Of a stretch of DNA of 64,000 nt, positions 26,740 to 35,799 are shown piece after piece. The notes below the pieces were generated by a model. It was not told the origin of the DNA, ran no database searches, and saw only the letters and a list, made by a program, of their open reading frames with translations. This DNA comes from Roseateles sp. XES5 (lineage in GTDB: Bacteria > Pseudomonadota > Alphaproteobacteria > Rhizobiales > Rhizobiaceae): assembly GCF_020535545.1 (NCBI RefSeq), contig NZ_CP084754.1, positions 62,001-126,000 of the forward strand, written 5' to 3'. The translations under genes and the position numbers were made by a program. Position 1 is the first letter of the stretch. Each line of letters begins with the position of its first letter.

Positions 26740-27750
26740 ATGAAGCGCATGACAAGTCTTTTCGCCGCCGTGGGCCTGCTGCTCGCCGCCGGCTCGTCCT
26801 GGGCGGCCGACAAGGTCGTCTTCGGCACCAACTGGCTGGCCCAGGGTGGCCACGGCGGCTTCTACCAGGCCGTGGTGGACGGCACCTATGCCAAATACGG
26901 CCTCGACGTCGAGATCAAGATGGGCGGCCCGCAGGTCAATACCCGGCCGATGCTGCCGGCCGGCCGGCTCGACTTCCTGATGGGCGGCAACCTGCTGCTC
27001 GCCTTCGACAACGTGCGCAACGGCATTCCGACCACCGTCGTCGCGGCGATCTTCCAGAAGGACCCGCAGGCCTTCATGGCGCACAAGGGTGAATATGCCG
27101 ATTTCGCGGCGCTCACCAACGCGCCCTCCATCCTCGTTTCCAAGGACGGCCAGTTCAGCTTCTGGCAGTGGATGGTCACCCGTCTCGGCTTCAAGGACGA
27201 GCAGCTTCGCCCCTACGGCTTCAACCTCGCGCAGTTCCTGAGCGACAAGAAGATGGTGCAGCAGGCCTATGGCACGGCCGAGCCGCTCTATGCCGCGAAG
27301 GAAGGCGCCGACGTCGACGTGTTCCTGCTCGCCGATCAGGGCTGGAGCACCTATGGCTCGATCATCGAAACGCGCAGCGAACTGGTCGAGAAGAACCCCG
27401 ACCTCGTGCAGCGCTTCCTCGACGCTTCCATCGAGGGCTGGAACAACTACCTCTACGGCGACCGCAAGGCGGCCTATGAGGCGATCATCGCCGCCAATCC
27501 AGAAATGACGGTCGAAAAGCTCGACGCCGAAATGGCGCAGTTCGACAAGCTGCAGATCATCGATTCCGGCGATGCCGTGGAAAAGGGCATCGGCGCGATG
27601 AGCGCCGAGCGCATCAAGGCCTTCCATGACCTTGCCGTCGAAAGCAAGATCATCGAGGCTGGCTCGGTCGACCTCTCCAAGGTCGCCGACACGCGCTTCG
27701 TCAACAAGGGCAAGGGCCTCGACATCAAGGCCAAGCTGACGGGCAAGTAA
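26740..27750 (+). CDS. ABC transporter substrate-binding protein (NMT1/THI5/TauA type)
   Basis: This 336-residue exported binding protein has a signal peptide (MTSLFAAVGLLLAAGSSWAAD). The NMT1-like fold shows in VVFGTNWLAQGGHGGFYQAVVDGTYAKYGLDVEI, MLPAGRLDFLMGGNLLLAFDNVRNGIP and KDGQFSFWQWMVTRLG. Proteins of this type bind thiamine pyrimidines, sulfonates, nitrate or riboflavin. It completes the importer whose ATPase and permease lie about 3 kb upstream. A GC-rich hairpin follows its stop. Confidence 0.92.
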   Translation: MKRMTSLFAAVGLLLAAGSSWAADKVVFGTNWLAQGGHGGFYQAVVDGTYAKYGLDVEIKMGGPQVNTRPMLPAGRLDFLMGGNLLLAFDNVRNGIPTTVVAAIFQKDPQAFMAHKGEYADFAALTNAPSILVSKDGQFSFWQWMVTRLGFKDEQLRPYGFNLAQFLSDKKMVQQAYGTAEPLYAAKEGADVDVFLLADQGWSTYGSIIETRSELVEKNPDLVQRFLDASIEGWNNYLYGDRKAAYEAIIAANPEMTVEKLDAEMAQFDKLQIIDSGDAVEKGIGAMSAERIKAFHDLAVESKIIEAGSVDLSKVADTRFVNKGKGLDIKAKLTGK

Positions 27751-27761
27751 CCGAAACCCCG

Positions 27762-27782
27762 GGCCGGCGCCACGCGCCGGCC
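27762..27782 (+). terminator. Short hairpin after the binding-protein gene
   Basis: A perfect 9-bp stem with the 3-base loop cac lies between the binding-protein gene and the TetR gene. There is no T-run, so it may stabilise the upstream message or attenuate transcription rather than stop it fully. Confidence 0.5.
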
Positions 27783-27805
27783 TGCTCTCCATCGCCAGGA
27801 CCGCC

Positions 27806-28423
27806 ATGAGCACTGTTCAGAAAAAGCGCAAGGAAATCCACGCCGCGATCCGCAATGCCGCGATCCAGGAATTCGCACGCAACGGCCTGTCGGGGACCTC
27901 CACCCAGGCGATCGCCCAGACGGCCGGCATCACCAAGGCGCAGCTTCACTACTACATCACCTCGAAGGAAGAGCTGTACCAGGATGTGCTGAGCGACATC
28001 GTGGAGGCCTACAAGGACATCTTCTTCCTCTCCGCCTCGCGCGACGATCCGGCGCTGGCGATCACCCAGTATATCGAGCGCAAGGTGCGCCATACGCTGG
28101 AATTCCCGGATCTCTCGCGCTTCTTCGCCAACGAGATCGCCCGCGGCGCGCCGGAAATGACGCCGCACTGGGGCGCGCTGAAAGCCGCCGTCGAGGAAGC
28201 GAATGCCGTCATCCAGCAATGGGTGGACAGCGGCAAGATCGCACCGGTCGATCCGCTGCTCTTCCAGATGAACATCTGGGCCGTGACCCAGCACTATGCC
28301 GAATACGAGGCGCAGGCCCGCGTGCTGATGGGCAAGCCCGACGACGAACCGCTCGACGCGGAGCGCATCATCGCCGAGGCGAGCCAGCTTTTCCTGCGCC
28401 GCTGCGGATTGAAGGAGGCCTGA
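27806..28423 (+). CDS. TetR family regulator, RutR-like
   Basis: This 205-residue regulator has an N-terminal TetR helix-turn-helix (AAIQEFARNGLSGTSTQAIAQTAGITKAQLHYYITSKEELY). Its ligand domain is like that of RutR (LSRFFANEIARGAPEM, NIWAVTQHYAEYEAQ). RutR senses uracil or thymine and controls pyrimidine degradation. Here it sits inside an operon with ring hydrolases and a RidA gene, so it probably senses the imported heterocycle or a product. A half-match to the RutR box lies in the operon promoter. Confidence 0.88.
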   Translation: MSTVQKKRKEIHAAIRNAAIQEFARNGLSGTSTQAIAQTAGITKAQLHYYITSKEELYQDVLSDIVEAYKDIFFLSASRDDPALAITQYIERKVRHTLEFPDLSRFFANEIARGAPEMTPHWGALKAAVEEANAVIQQWVDSGKIAPVDPLLFQMNIWAVTQHYAEYEAQARVLMGKPDDEPLDAERIIAEASQLFLRRCGLKEA

Positions 28424-28427
28424 AACG

Positions 28428-29149
<722 letters not shown>

Positions 29150-29635
29150 TCACGCCTTGCCCTTCAGGTGCCCGGTCGGCAGCGCCGTCGTGTACTTGAT
29201 CTGGCTGAGGGCGAAGCTGGAGCGGATATTGGCGACACAGGGAATGAGCGTCAGGAAATCCACCACCAGCGCCTGGAATTTCGACAGATCCTCCACGACG
29301 ACGCGCAGCATGTAATCCGCCTCGCCCGTCATCAGGTAACATTCGACGATCTCCGGTTTGGTGCGGATGGCCGCGTCGAAAATATCCAGCGATTGCCGGT
29401 CCTGCTGCTTGAGCGAGACCTGCACGAAGACATTGACCGCCAGCCCCAGCGAGGGCGCATCGACCAGCGCCACGGAGCCCTTGATGACGCCGCTTTCCTT
29501 CAGCTCGTTGACGCGTCGCCAGCAGGGAGACGCCGAAAGGCCGGTCGCCTCCGCAAGCTCCGCAACGCTCATCTCGGCGTTCTGCTGGAGGAGGTCGAGA
29601 ATGCGGATGGAGGCGGCATCCAAGGAATGAGGCAT
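29150..29635 (-). CDS. Lrp/AsnC family transcriptional regulator
   Basis: This 161-residue regulator has an N-terminal winged helix (LDAASIRILDLLQQNAEMSVAELAEATGLSASPCWRRVNELKESGVI) and a C-terminal RAM/AsnC effector domain (VECYLMTGEADYMLRVVVEDL). It is divergent from the E1-type dehydrogenase gene and presumably controls it in response to an amino acid or keto acid. ATG at 29635 begins the conserved domain; the longer frame to 29803 lacks sense. In Pseudomonas putida an Lrp-type gene (mdeR) is linked to an E1-type gene (mdeB) in a similar way. Confidence 0.92.
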   Translation of the reverse strand: MPHSLDAASIRILDLLQQNAEMSVAELAEATGLSASPCWRRVNELKESGVIKGSVALVDAPSLGLAVNVFVQVSLKQQDRQSLDIFDAAIRTKPEIVECYLMTGEADYMLRVVVEDLSKFQALVVDFLTLIPCVANIRSSFALSQIKYTTALPTGHLKGKA

Positions 29636-29766
29636 GATTGACCGGAATTTTGCGAAGAACCGGTAAAACCATTCGCAAAATCCACCAAGAAGGTCAACTG
29701 AGATCAGTTTTTTCCGGGAACGGGGTGTAGAATTTCTGCGGAATGGGAAGTGAGGAGCAAGACACC

Positions 29767-32166
29767 ATGACGAAGCCGGCCGTATCGCCTGCGACCCTGG
29801 CATGCCTGAAGGATCTGGAACGACAGGTCCTGTGGCACGCCTGCTGGATGATCCACAATGCCAACCATCTGCGCGAGAAGGGCGAGGTGAAGGTCGGGGG
29901 GCACCAGGCCTCCTCCGCTTCGCTCGCCGCGATCATGACCGCGCTCTACTTCCATGTGCTGCGGCCGGAAGACCGCGTGGCCGTCAAGCCGCATGCTTCC
30001 CCCGTCTTCCACGGCATCCAGTATGTCATGGGCAACCAGACGCGCGAAAAGCTTGAGAATTTCCGCGGCTTCGGCGGCGCGCAGTCCTATCCGAGCCGCA
30101 CCAAGGATATCGACGACGTCGATTTCTCGACCGGCTCCGTCGGTCTTGGCGTCGCCATCACCGCCTTCGCCTCCATCGTGCAGGACTACATCGCCGCCAA
30201 ACAATGGTCGAAGCGCCCCGAGGGCCGCATGATCGCGCTGGTGGGCGATGCCGAACTCGACGAGGGCAACATCTACGAGTGTCTGCAGGAAGGCTGGAAG
30301 CATGACCTTCGCAACACCTGGTGGGTGATCGACTACAACCGCCAGAGCCTCGACGGCGTGGTGCGCGAAGGCCTGTGGCAGCGCATCGAGGGCATCTTCA
30401 CCGCCTTCGGCTGGGACGTGAAGGTGCTGAAATACGGCGCATTGCAGGAAGCCGCCTTCAAGGAGCCGGGCGGCGAGGCGCTGCGCGGCTGGATCGACCG
30501 CTGCCCGAACCAGCTCTATTCGGCCCTCACCTTCCAGGGCGGCGCAGCCTGGCGCAAGCGCCTCACCGACGAGATCGGCACGGAGCCGGGTGTTGCCGCG
30601 CTGCTCGCCGCGCGCAGCGACGACCAGCTCTCCGACCTCATGAACAATCTCGGCGGCCACTGCCTGGAAACGCTGATCCGTACCTTCGAGAGCATCGACC
30701 ACGACCGGCCGACCGTCTTCCTCGCCTATACGATCAAGGGCTGGGGCACGCCGCTGGCCGGTCACAAGGACAACCATGCCGGCCTGATGACCAAGGCGCA
30801 GATGGAAACCTTCCAGACCCGCATCGGCGTCAAGTCCGGCGAAGAATGGGACACGTTCGGCGCAATCTCCTCGCCCGAGCCGGTGCGCGCCTTCCTGAAG
30901 TCCGTACCCTTCTTCGCCGAAGGTGCACGGCGCTTCTCCTCGCCCGCCGTCGCCACGCCCGGTCCGGTCTTCCTCGACGACCGGGAGCTTTCCACGCAGG
31001 CCGGCTTCGGCAAGATCCTCGACGCGCTTGCCCAGCGAAACGACGCACTTGCCGCACGCATCGTCACCACCGCACCCGACGTCACGGTCTCGACCAATCT
31101 CGGCCCCTGGGTCAACCGGCGCGGCCTCTTCGCCCGCGGCAAGCTGGCCGATACGTTCCGCGACGAGCGCGTGCCCTCGGCACAGAAATGGGAGTTCGGC
31201 CCGGCCGGCCAGCATATCGAGCTGGGCATCGCCGAAATGAACCTCTTCCTGCTGCTCGGTGCGGCAGGGCTTTCCCACTCGCTGTTCGGCGAGCGGCTGC
31301 TGCCCATCGGCACGGTCTACGATCCCTTCGTGGCGCGTGGCCTCGATGCGCTCAACTACGCCTGCTACCAGGACGCCCGCTTCATGATCGTCGGCACGCC
31401 CTCCGGCGTGACGCTGGCCCCGGAAGGCGGCGCGCACCAGTCGATCGGCTCGCAGCTCATCGGGATGAGCCAGGACGGGCTGGCGAGCTTCGAACCCGCC
31501 TATCTCGACGAGCTCTCGGTCATCATGGACTGGTCGTTCGACTATATGCAGCGCGACGGTGGCGGCACGCATGACACGCGCACCTGGCTTCGCGATGGCA
31601 CCGGCGGCTCGGTCTATCTGCGCCTCACCACCCGGCCGCTGGAGCAGATCGCACTGCGCCGCGAGGACCCGGCCTTCCGGCAGGGTGTGATCGACGGGGC
31701 TTACTGGCTGCGCGCGCCGTCCGCCCGCACCCGTATCGTGCTCGCCTATCAGGGCTGCGTGGCGCCGGAAGTGCTGATGGCGGCCGGGCAGCTTGCCGAG
31801 GCGCATGGCGATGTCGCGGTTCTCGCCGTCACCTCCGCCGACCGGCTGAATGCCGGCTGGACGGCGGCGCAGCGCGCCCGTCGCCATGGCGACGCCAGCG
31901 CCTGCAGCCATATCGAAGCGCTGTTCGACGATGTCTCGCGCGCCGCGACCGTCATCACCGTCACCGACGGGCACCCCGCGACGCTCGGCTGGCTCGGCTC
32001 GGTCCAGGGCCATCGGACGATCTCGCTCGGCGTCGAGCATTTCGGCCAGACCGGCACCATCGCCGATCTCTATGCCCATTTCGGCATCGACACCCACGCC
32101 ATCATCGAAGCGGCGGACTCCGTCCTCCGTGTCGAGGCGCAGCCGCGCCGGGCCGGCGCGGCCTGA
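29767..32166 (+). CDS. AceE-like homodimeric 2-oxoacid dehydrogenase E1 / transketolase family
   Basis: This 799-residue protein has the thiamine diphosphate and Mg2+ motif GDAELDEGNIYECLQEGWKH followed by VIDYNRQ, plus the pyrimidine-domain stretch ELGIAEMNLFLLLGAAGLS. Length and layout match homodimeric E1 enzymes such as AceE. No lipoyl E2 or E3 gene is visible nearby, so it is an orphan E1. The closest described arrangement is MdeB with an Lrp regulator, where the E1 handles 2-oxobutyrate from methionine; no methionine gamma-lyase is visible here. ATG at 29767 is preceded by GAGGAGC; a longer frame starts at 29743. Confidence 0.85.
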   Translation: MTKPAVSPATLACLKDLERQVLWHACWMIHNANHLREKGEVKVGGHQASSASLAAIMTALYFHVLRPEDRVAVKPHASPVFHGIQYVMGNQTREKLENFRGFGGAQSYPSRTKDIDDVDFSTGSVGLGVAITAFASIVQDYIAAKQWSKRPEGRMIALVGDAELDEGNIYECLQEGWKHDLRNTWWVIDYNRQSLDGVVREGLWQRIEGIFTAFGWDVKVLKYGALQEAAFKEPGGEALRGWIDRCPNQLYSALTFQGGAAWRKRLTDEIGTEPGVAALLAARSDDQLSDLMNNLGGHCLETLIRTFESIDHDRPTVFLAYTIKGWGTPLAGHKDNHAGLMTKAQMETFQTRIGVKSGEEWDTFGAISSPEPVRAFLKSVPFFAEGARRFSSPAVATPGPVFLDDRELSTQAGFGKILDALAQRNDALAARIVTTAPDVTVSTNLGPWVNRRGLFARGKLADTFRDERVPSAQKWEFGPAGQHIELGIAEMNLFLLLGAAGLSHSLFGERLLPIGTVYDPFVARGLDALNYACYQDARFMIVGTPSGVTLAPEGGAHQSIGSQLIGMSQDGLASFEPAYLDELSVIMDWSFDYMQRDGGGTHDTRTWLRDGTGGSVYLRLTTRPLEQIALRREDPAFRQGVIDGAYWLRAPSARTRIVLAYQGCVAPEVLMAAGQLAEAHGDVAVLAVTSADRLNAGWTAAQRARRHGDASACSHIEALFDDVSRAATVITVTDGHPATLGWLGSVQGHRTISLGVEHFGQTGTIADLYAHFGIDTHAIIEAADSVLRVEAQPRRAGAA

Positions 32167-32183
32167 AAACAGGATCGAAGGAG

Positions 32184-32212
32184 AAAGGGCGGTGCCGATG
32201 GCGCCGCCCTTT
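32184..32212. terminator. Bidirectional terminator between convergent genes
   Basis: A 9-bp stem AAAGGGCGG/CCGCCCTTT (32184-32192 with 32204-32212) is nested with an inner GCC/GGC pair. The A-rich and T-rich arms allow termination in both directions between the E1 gene and the DppF-like gene. Confidence 0.75.
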
Positions 32213-32217
32213 TGCGT

Positions 32218-32967
32218 TCAGCCGTTGCGGCGGAAGCCTTCGCTCGCCGTGAGCAATCCGCGGGTATAGTCCGCGTTCACCTTGCGGGTGGCGAGGTCGC
32301 CGGAGGCCAGTTCCTCGACCGCGCGGCCGCCGCGCATCACCAGCAGGCGCTCGCACATATGCGTGACCACGCCCAGGTCGTGGCTCACCATCAGGAAGGA
32401 GAGGCCGCGCTCGCGGCGCAGCGCCTCCAGCAGGTTCAGCACCTCGGCCTGCACCGAGGCGTCCAGCGCCGAGGTGGGCTCGTCCAGCAGCAGGATCTGC
32501 GGCTCCAGGATCAGGGCTCGCGCGATGGCGATGCGCTGGCGCTGGCCGCCGCTGAGCTGATGCGGATAACGGAAGCGAAAGCCCTGGCCCAGGCCCACCT
32601 CGTCGAGCGCGCGGCGGATGCGTGCCTCCGCATCGGGCATGCCGTGGATGGCCAGGGGCTCGGCCAGGATGCGGTCCACCGTGTGGCGCGGGTGCAGGGA
32701 ACCGTAGGGGTCCTGGAACACCATCTGCACTTTGCGATAGAAGGCCTTGTCGCGTTTTTCACCGAGCGGCTTGCCGTCCATCGTGATCGTGCCGGCGGAA
32801 ACCGGCGCAAGGCCCGCCACGGCGCGCAGGAGCGTCGACTTGCCCGAGCCGGACTCGCCGACGAGCCCGAAGGATTCACCCGGCGCGACCTTGAGACTGA
32901 CATCGTCCAGCGCCACGAAATCGTCGTAGGCGACGCCGAGGCCGTCGATGGCGAGAGCCGGCGTCAT
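32218..32967 (-). CDS. Peptide ABC transporter ATP-binding protein, DppF type (cluster 1)
   Basis: This 249-residue ATPase has Walker A GESGSGKST, MVFQDPYGSLHPRHTV (Q-loop of the DppF/OppF group), signature LSGGQRQRIAIARAL, Walker B ILLLDEPTSALD and switch MVSHDLGVV. It pairs with the DppD-type ATPase just upstream. ATG at 32967 overlaps that gene's stop (ATGA). The segment from about 32340 to 32730 has GTG/CTG/GCC-heavy codons unlike the ends of the same gene. Confidence 0.93.
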   Translation of the reverse strand: MTPALAIDGLGVAYDDFVALDDVSLKVAPGESFGLVGESGSGKSTLLRAVAGLAPVSAGTITMDGKPLGEKRDKAFYRKVQMVFQDPYGSLHPRHTVDRILAEPLAIHGMPDAEARIRRALDEVGLGQGFRFRYPHQLSGGQRQRIAIARALILEPQILLLDEPTSALDASVQAEVLNLLEALRRERGLSFLMVSHDLGVVTHMCERLLVMRGGRAVEELASGDLATRKVNADYTRGLLTASEGFRRNG

Positions 32968-33812
32968 GTTCTCCACTCCGGTTTGCGGTCGAGCACCGGC
33001 AGCGGATGCCTGTCGGCGCCGATCTCGGGCATGCAGTTGAGAAGACCCCTCGTATAGGGATGCTTGGCCTCGGAAAGCTGTGTCGCCGGCAGTTCCTCGA
33101 CGATGCGGCCGGCATACATGACGATGACGCGGTCGCAGAAAGACGAAACGAGGCGCAGGTCGTGCGAGATGAAGATCAATCCCATGCCGCGCTCGACGAC
33201 GAGACGGTCGAGGATGGCGAGCACGTCGAGCTGCACCGTCACGTCGAGCGCCGAGGTCGGCTCGTCGGCGATCAGGAGTTCCGGACCGGCGATCAGCATC
33301 ATGGCGATCATGGCGCGCTGTCCCATGCCGCCCGAAACCTCGTGCGGGTAGAGATCGAAGACGCGCTCGGGGTCACGGATCTGCACGGCGGCCAGCATGT
33401 CGAGCGCGCGCTTGCGCGCCTCCGCGCGGCCGACCGGCTCGTGGGCGCGCAGCGTCTCGACGATCTGGCGGCCGATGGTCATGACCGGGTTCAGCGAATA
33501 TTTCGGATCCTGCAGGATCATGGCGATGCGCTTGCCACGCAAAGCCCGCCGCTCGGCCTTCGAGGCCTTGAGAAGGTCGATGCCGTTGAAGTCGAGGCGC
33601 TTTGCGTCGATGACGCCGTGTTCGGCGGTGAGGCCCAGGATGGCGCGGCCGGTCTGCGACTTGCCGGAGCCCGACTCGCCCACGATGCCCAGGCGCTCCT
33701 GGCCCAGGCTGAAGCTCACACCGCGCACGGCCTCGAATACGCCGCCGTCGCGGGTGGGGAAGCTGACCCGCAGGTCATCGACCTCGAGCAGGGGAGATGT
33801 AGCGTCGCTCAT
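32964..33812 (-). CDS. Peptide ABC transporter ATP-binding protein, DppD type (cluster 1)
   Basis: This 282-residue ATPase has Walker A GESGSGKSQ (last residue Gln where Ser/Thr is usual), Q-loop AMILQDPKYSLNPVM, signature VSGGMGQRAMIAMML, Walker B LLIADEPTSALD and FISHDLRLV. It has the C-terminal HPYTRGLL peptide-transporter motif. The gene is coupled by ATGA junctions to DppC upstream and DppF downstream. Its first roughly 50 codons (about 33655-33800) share the foreign-looking codon use, whereas the middle and end match the host. Confidence 0.92.
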   Translation of the reverse strand: MSDATSPLLEVDDLRVSFPTRDGGVFEAVRGVSFSLGQERLGIVGESGSGKSQTGRAILGLTAEHGVIDAKRLDFNGIDLLKASKAERRALRGKRIAMILQDPKYSLNPVMTIGRQIVETLRAHEPVGRAEARKRALDMLAAVQIRDPERVFDLYPHEVSGGMGQRAMIAMMLIAGPELLIADEPTSALDVTVQLDVLAILDRLVVERGMGLIFISHDLRLVSSFCDRVIVMYAGRIVEELPATQLSEAKHPYTRGLLNCMPEIGADRHPLPVLDRKPEWRT

Positions 33813-34717
33813 TTCTTGGGATCCAGCGCGTCGCGCAGGCCGTCGCCCAGCAGATTGAAGGCCAGGCTGACGACGAAGATGGCCAGGCCCGGCCCCGCGG
33901 CCACCCACCACTGGTCCAGCACATACTGGCGGCCGGCGGCGATCATGGCGCCCCATTCGGGCAGCGGCGGCTGGGCGCCCAGGCCCAGAAAGCCCAGGCC
34001 GGCGGCGGTGAGGATGATGCCGGCCATGTCCAAGGTGACACGCACGATCACCGAGGGCAGGCACAGGGGCATGATGTGGCGCAGCACGATGCGGCTGTGC
34101 GAGGCGCCCACCAGCTGCACGGCGGCGATGTAGTCGGCCTGGCGGATGGTGAGGGTCTCGGCGCGCGCGATGCGGGCATAGGGCGGCCAGGAGGTCAGGG
34201 CGATGGCCAGCACCGCGTTCTCGATGCCGGGCCCCAGGGCGGCCACAAAGGCCAGGGCCAGGATCAGTCGCGGGAAGGCCAGGAAGATGTCGGTGATGCG
34301 CATCAGCGCCGCATCGATCCAGCCGCCGCGATAGCCGGCCACCGTGCCCACGATCAGGCCGATGGGCGCGGCCAGCACAGCCACCAGCACCACCACGAAG
34401 AGCGTGATGCGCGAGCCGTGGATCAGACGCGAGAGGATGTCGCGGCCCTGGTCATCGGTGCCGAACCAGTGCCCCGGCCCCGGCGTCAGCAGGCGCGACT
34501 TGGCGAGGTCACCGACATAGGGCGAATGGGGCGCCAGCAGCGGCGCGAAAACCGCGAGGAAGACGAGGCCGAGGATGATGAGAAGGCCGAGCACGGCGAG
34601 CCGGTTGGCCGTGAAGCGCCGCCAGGCGACATAGGCGCGGCCAAGCCGGGCCTGCAGGCGGGACTGCGGCCGGTCGGTCAGGAGCCATTCGCGGCGGGTC
34701 ATGGTCGTTTCGCTCAT
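33809..34717 (-). CDS. Peptide ABC transporter permease, DppC type (cluster 1)
   Basis: This 302-residue permease has an N-terminal cytoplasmic arm, six helices, HWFGTDDQGRDILSRLIHGSR and the coupling loop VQLVGASHSRIVLRHIMPLCLPSVIV. About 33819-34500 has strong GTG/CTG/GCC codon bias, while the first 70 codons look native. The last 263 bp (33819-34081) are identical to 46627-46889 in the second DppC-type gene, although the two proteins differ clearly outside that stretch. Confidence 0.93.
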   Translation of the reverse strand: MSETTMTRREWLLTDRPQSRLQARLGRAYVAWRRFTANRLAVLGLLIILGLVFLAVFAPLLAPHSPYVGDLAKSRLLTPGPGHWFGTDDQGRDILSRLIHGSRITLFVVVLVAVLAAPIGLIVGTVAGYRGGWIDAALMRITDIFLAFPRLILALAFVAALGPGIENAVLAIALTSWPPYARIARAETLTIRQADYIAAVQLVGASHSRIVLRHIMPLCLPSVIVRVTLDMAGIILTAAGLGFLGLGAQPPLPEWGAMIAAGRQYVLDQWWVAAGPGLAIFVVSLAFNLLGDGLRDALDPKK

Positions 34718-35787
34718 CGTGTCCTCGTGCGCGGGTCGAGCAGGCGGTACAGCAGATCGGACAAGAGATTCAGGGCGATGAAGATGGAGCCCACCACCAG
34801 GGTGCCGCCCAGCACCGCGTTCATATCGGCGTTCTGCAGCGAGTTGGTGATGTACAGGCCCAGGCCCGGCCAGGCGAAGACGGTCTCGGTCAGCACCGAG
34901 CCCTCCAGCAGGCCGGCGTAGGAGAGCGCGATCACGGTGACCAGGGGCACCATGGCATTGCGCAGGGCGTGGCGCCAGACGATGCGCGCCTCCGACAGGC
35001 CCTTGGCACGCGCCGCGATCACATACTCCTGGCTCAGCTCATTGAGCATGAAGCTGCGCGTCATGCGGCTGATATAGGCCAGCGAGAAGTAGCCCAGCAG
35101 GGCGCCCGGCAGGGCCAGGTGGGAAAGCGCATTGAAGAAGGGCTCCCAGCCATTGCCCTCGAAGCCGCCCAGGGCGGTGTCCACCAGCATCAGGCCGGTG
35201 ACCGGCGTGATGCTGTATTCGAAGGCCACGTCGATGCGCCCCGGCCCGGCCACCCAGTCCAGCTTGGCATAGAAGACCACCAGGGCCATCAGGCCCAGCC
35301 AGAAGATGGGCACGGAGTAGCCGATCAGGCCCATCACCCGCACCGCCTGGTCGGCCAGACCGCCGCGCCGCACCGCGGCCCAGACGCCCAGCGGCACGCC
35401 CAGGCCGGCGCCCAGGATGATGCCCACCGTGGCCAGCTCCAGGGTGGCGGGGAAGACCCGGCCGATGTCCTGCAGCACCGGGTTGGCGGTGAGGATGGAG
35501 GTGCCGAAATCGCCCTGGGCGATCTTGGTGAGGTAGATCCAGAACTGCTCCCAGAGCGGCTTGTTGAAGCCCATCTCCTCGCGCACGCGCTGGATCACAT
35601 GCTCGGGTGCGCGGTCGCCCACGATGGCCAGCACCGGGTCGACCGGCACCACCCGACCGATGAAGAAGGTGACGGCCAGCAGACCCAGATAGGTGGTGGC
35701 GACGACGACGAGGAAGCCGGCCACCGCCTTCAGCCGTGCATGGGCGCGCCGGTTGGCGCGCCGCACGGGCTTTGCGGTTTCAGTCAT
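34714..35787 (-). CDS. Peptide ABC transporter permease, DppB type (cluster 1)
   Basis: This 357-residue permease has six helices and typical motifs: FFIGRVVPVDPVLAIVGDRAP, the EAA-type loop RAKGLSEARIVWRHALRNAMVPLVTVI and ETVFAWPGLGLYI. ATG at 35787 is given; a TTG two codons upstream (35793) with AAGGA before it is an alternative. Its stop overlaps the DppC start. Nearly the whole gene (about 34735-35690) has the foreign codon pattern, while the basic N-terminus returns to native use. Confidence 0.92.
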   Translation of the reverse strand: MTETAKPVRRANRRAHARLKAVAGFLVVVATTYLGLLAVTFFIGRVVPVDPVLAIVGDRAPEHVIQRVREEMGFNKPLWEQFWIYLTKIAQGDFGTSILTANPVLQDIGRVFPATLELATVGIILGAGLGVPLGVWAAVRRGGLADQAVRVMGLIGYSVPIFWLGLMALVVFYAKLDWVAGPGRIDVAFEYSITPVTGLMLVDTALGGFEGNGWEPFFNALSHLALPGALLGYFSLAYISRMTRSFMLNELSQEYVIAARAKGLSEARIVWRHALRNAMVPLVTVIALSYAGLLEGSVLTETVFAWPGLGLYITNSLQNADMNAVLGGTLVVGSIFIALNLLSDLLYRLLDPRTRTR

Positions 35788-35799
35788 GCTCAAGGAAGA

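Noticed and set aside
29704..32097. 797-residue open frame on the minus strand
   Set aside because: It is antisense to the well-supported AceE-like gene and has no recognisable domain.
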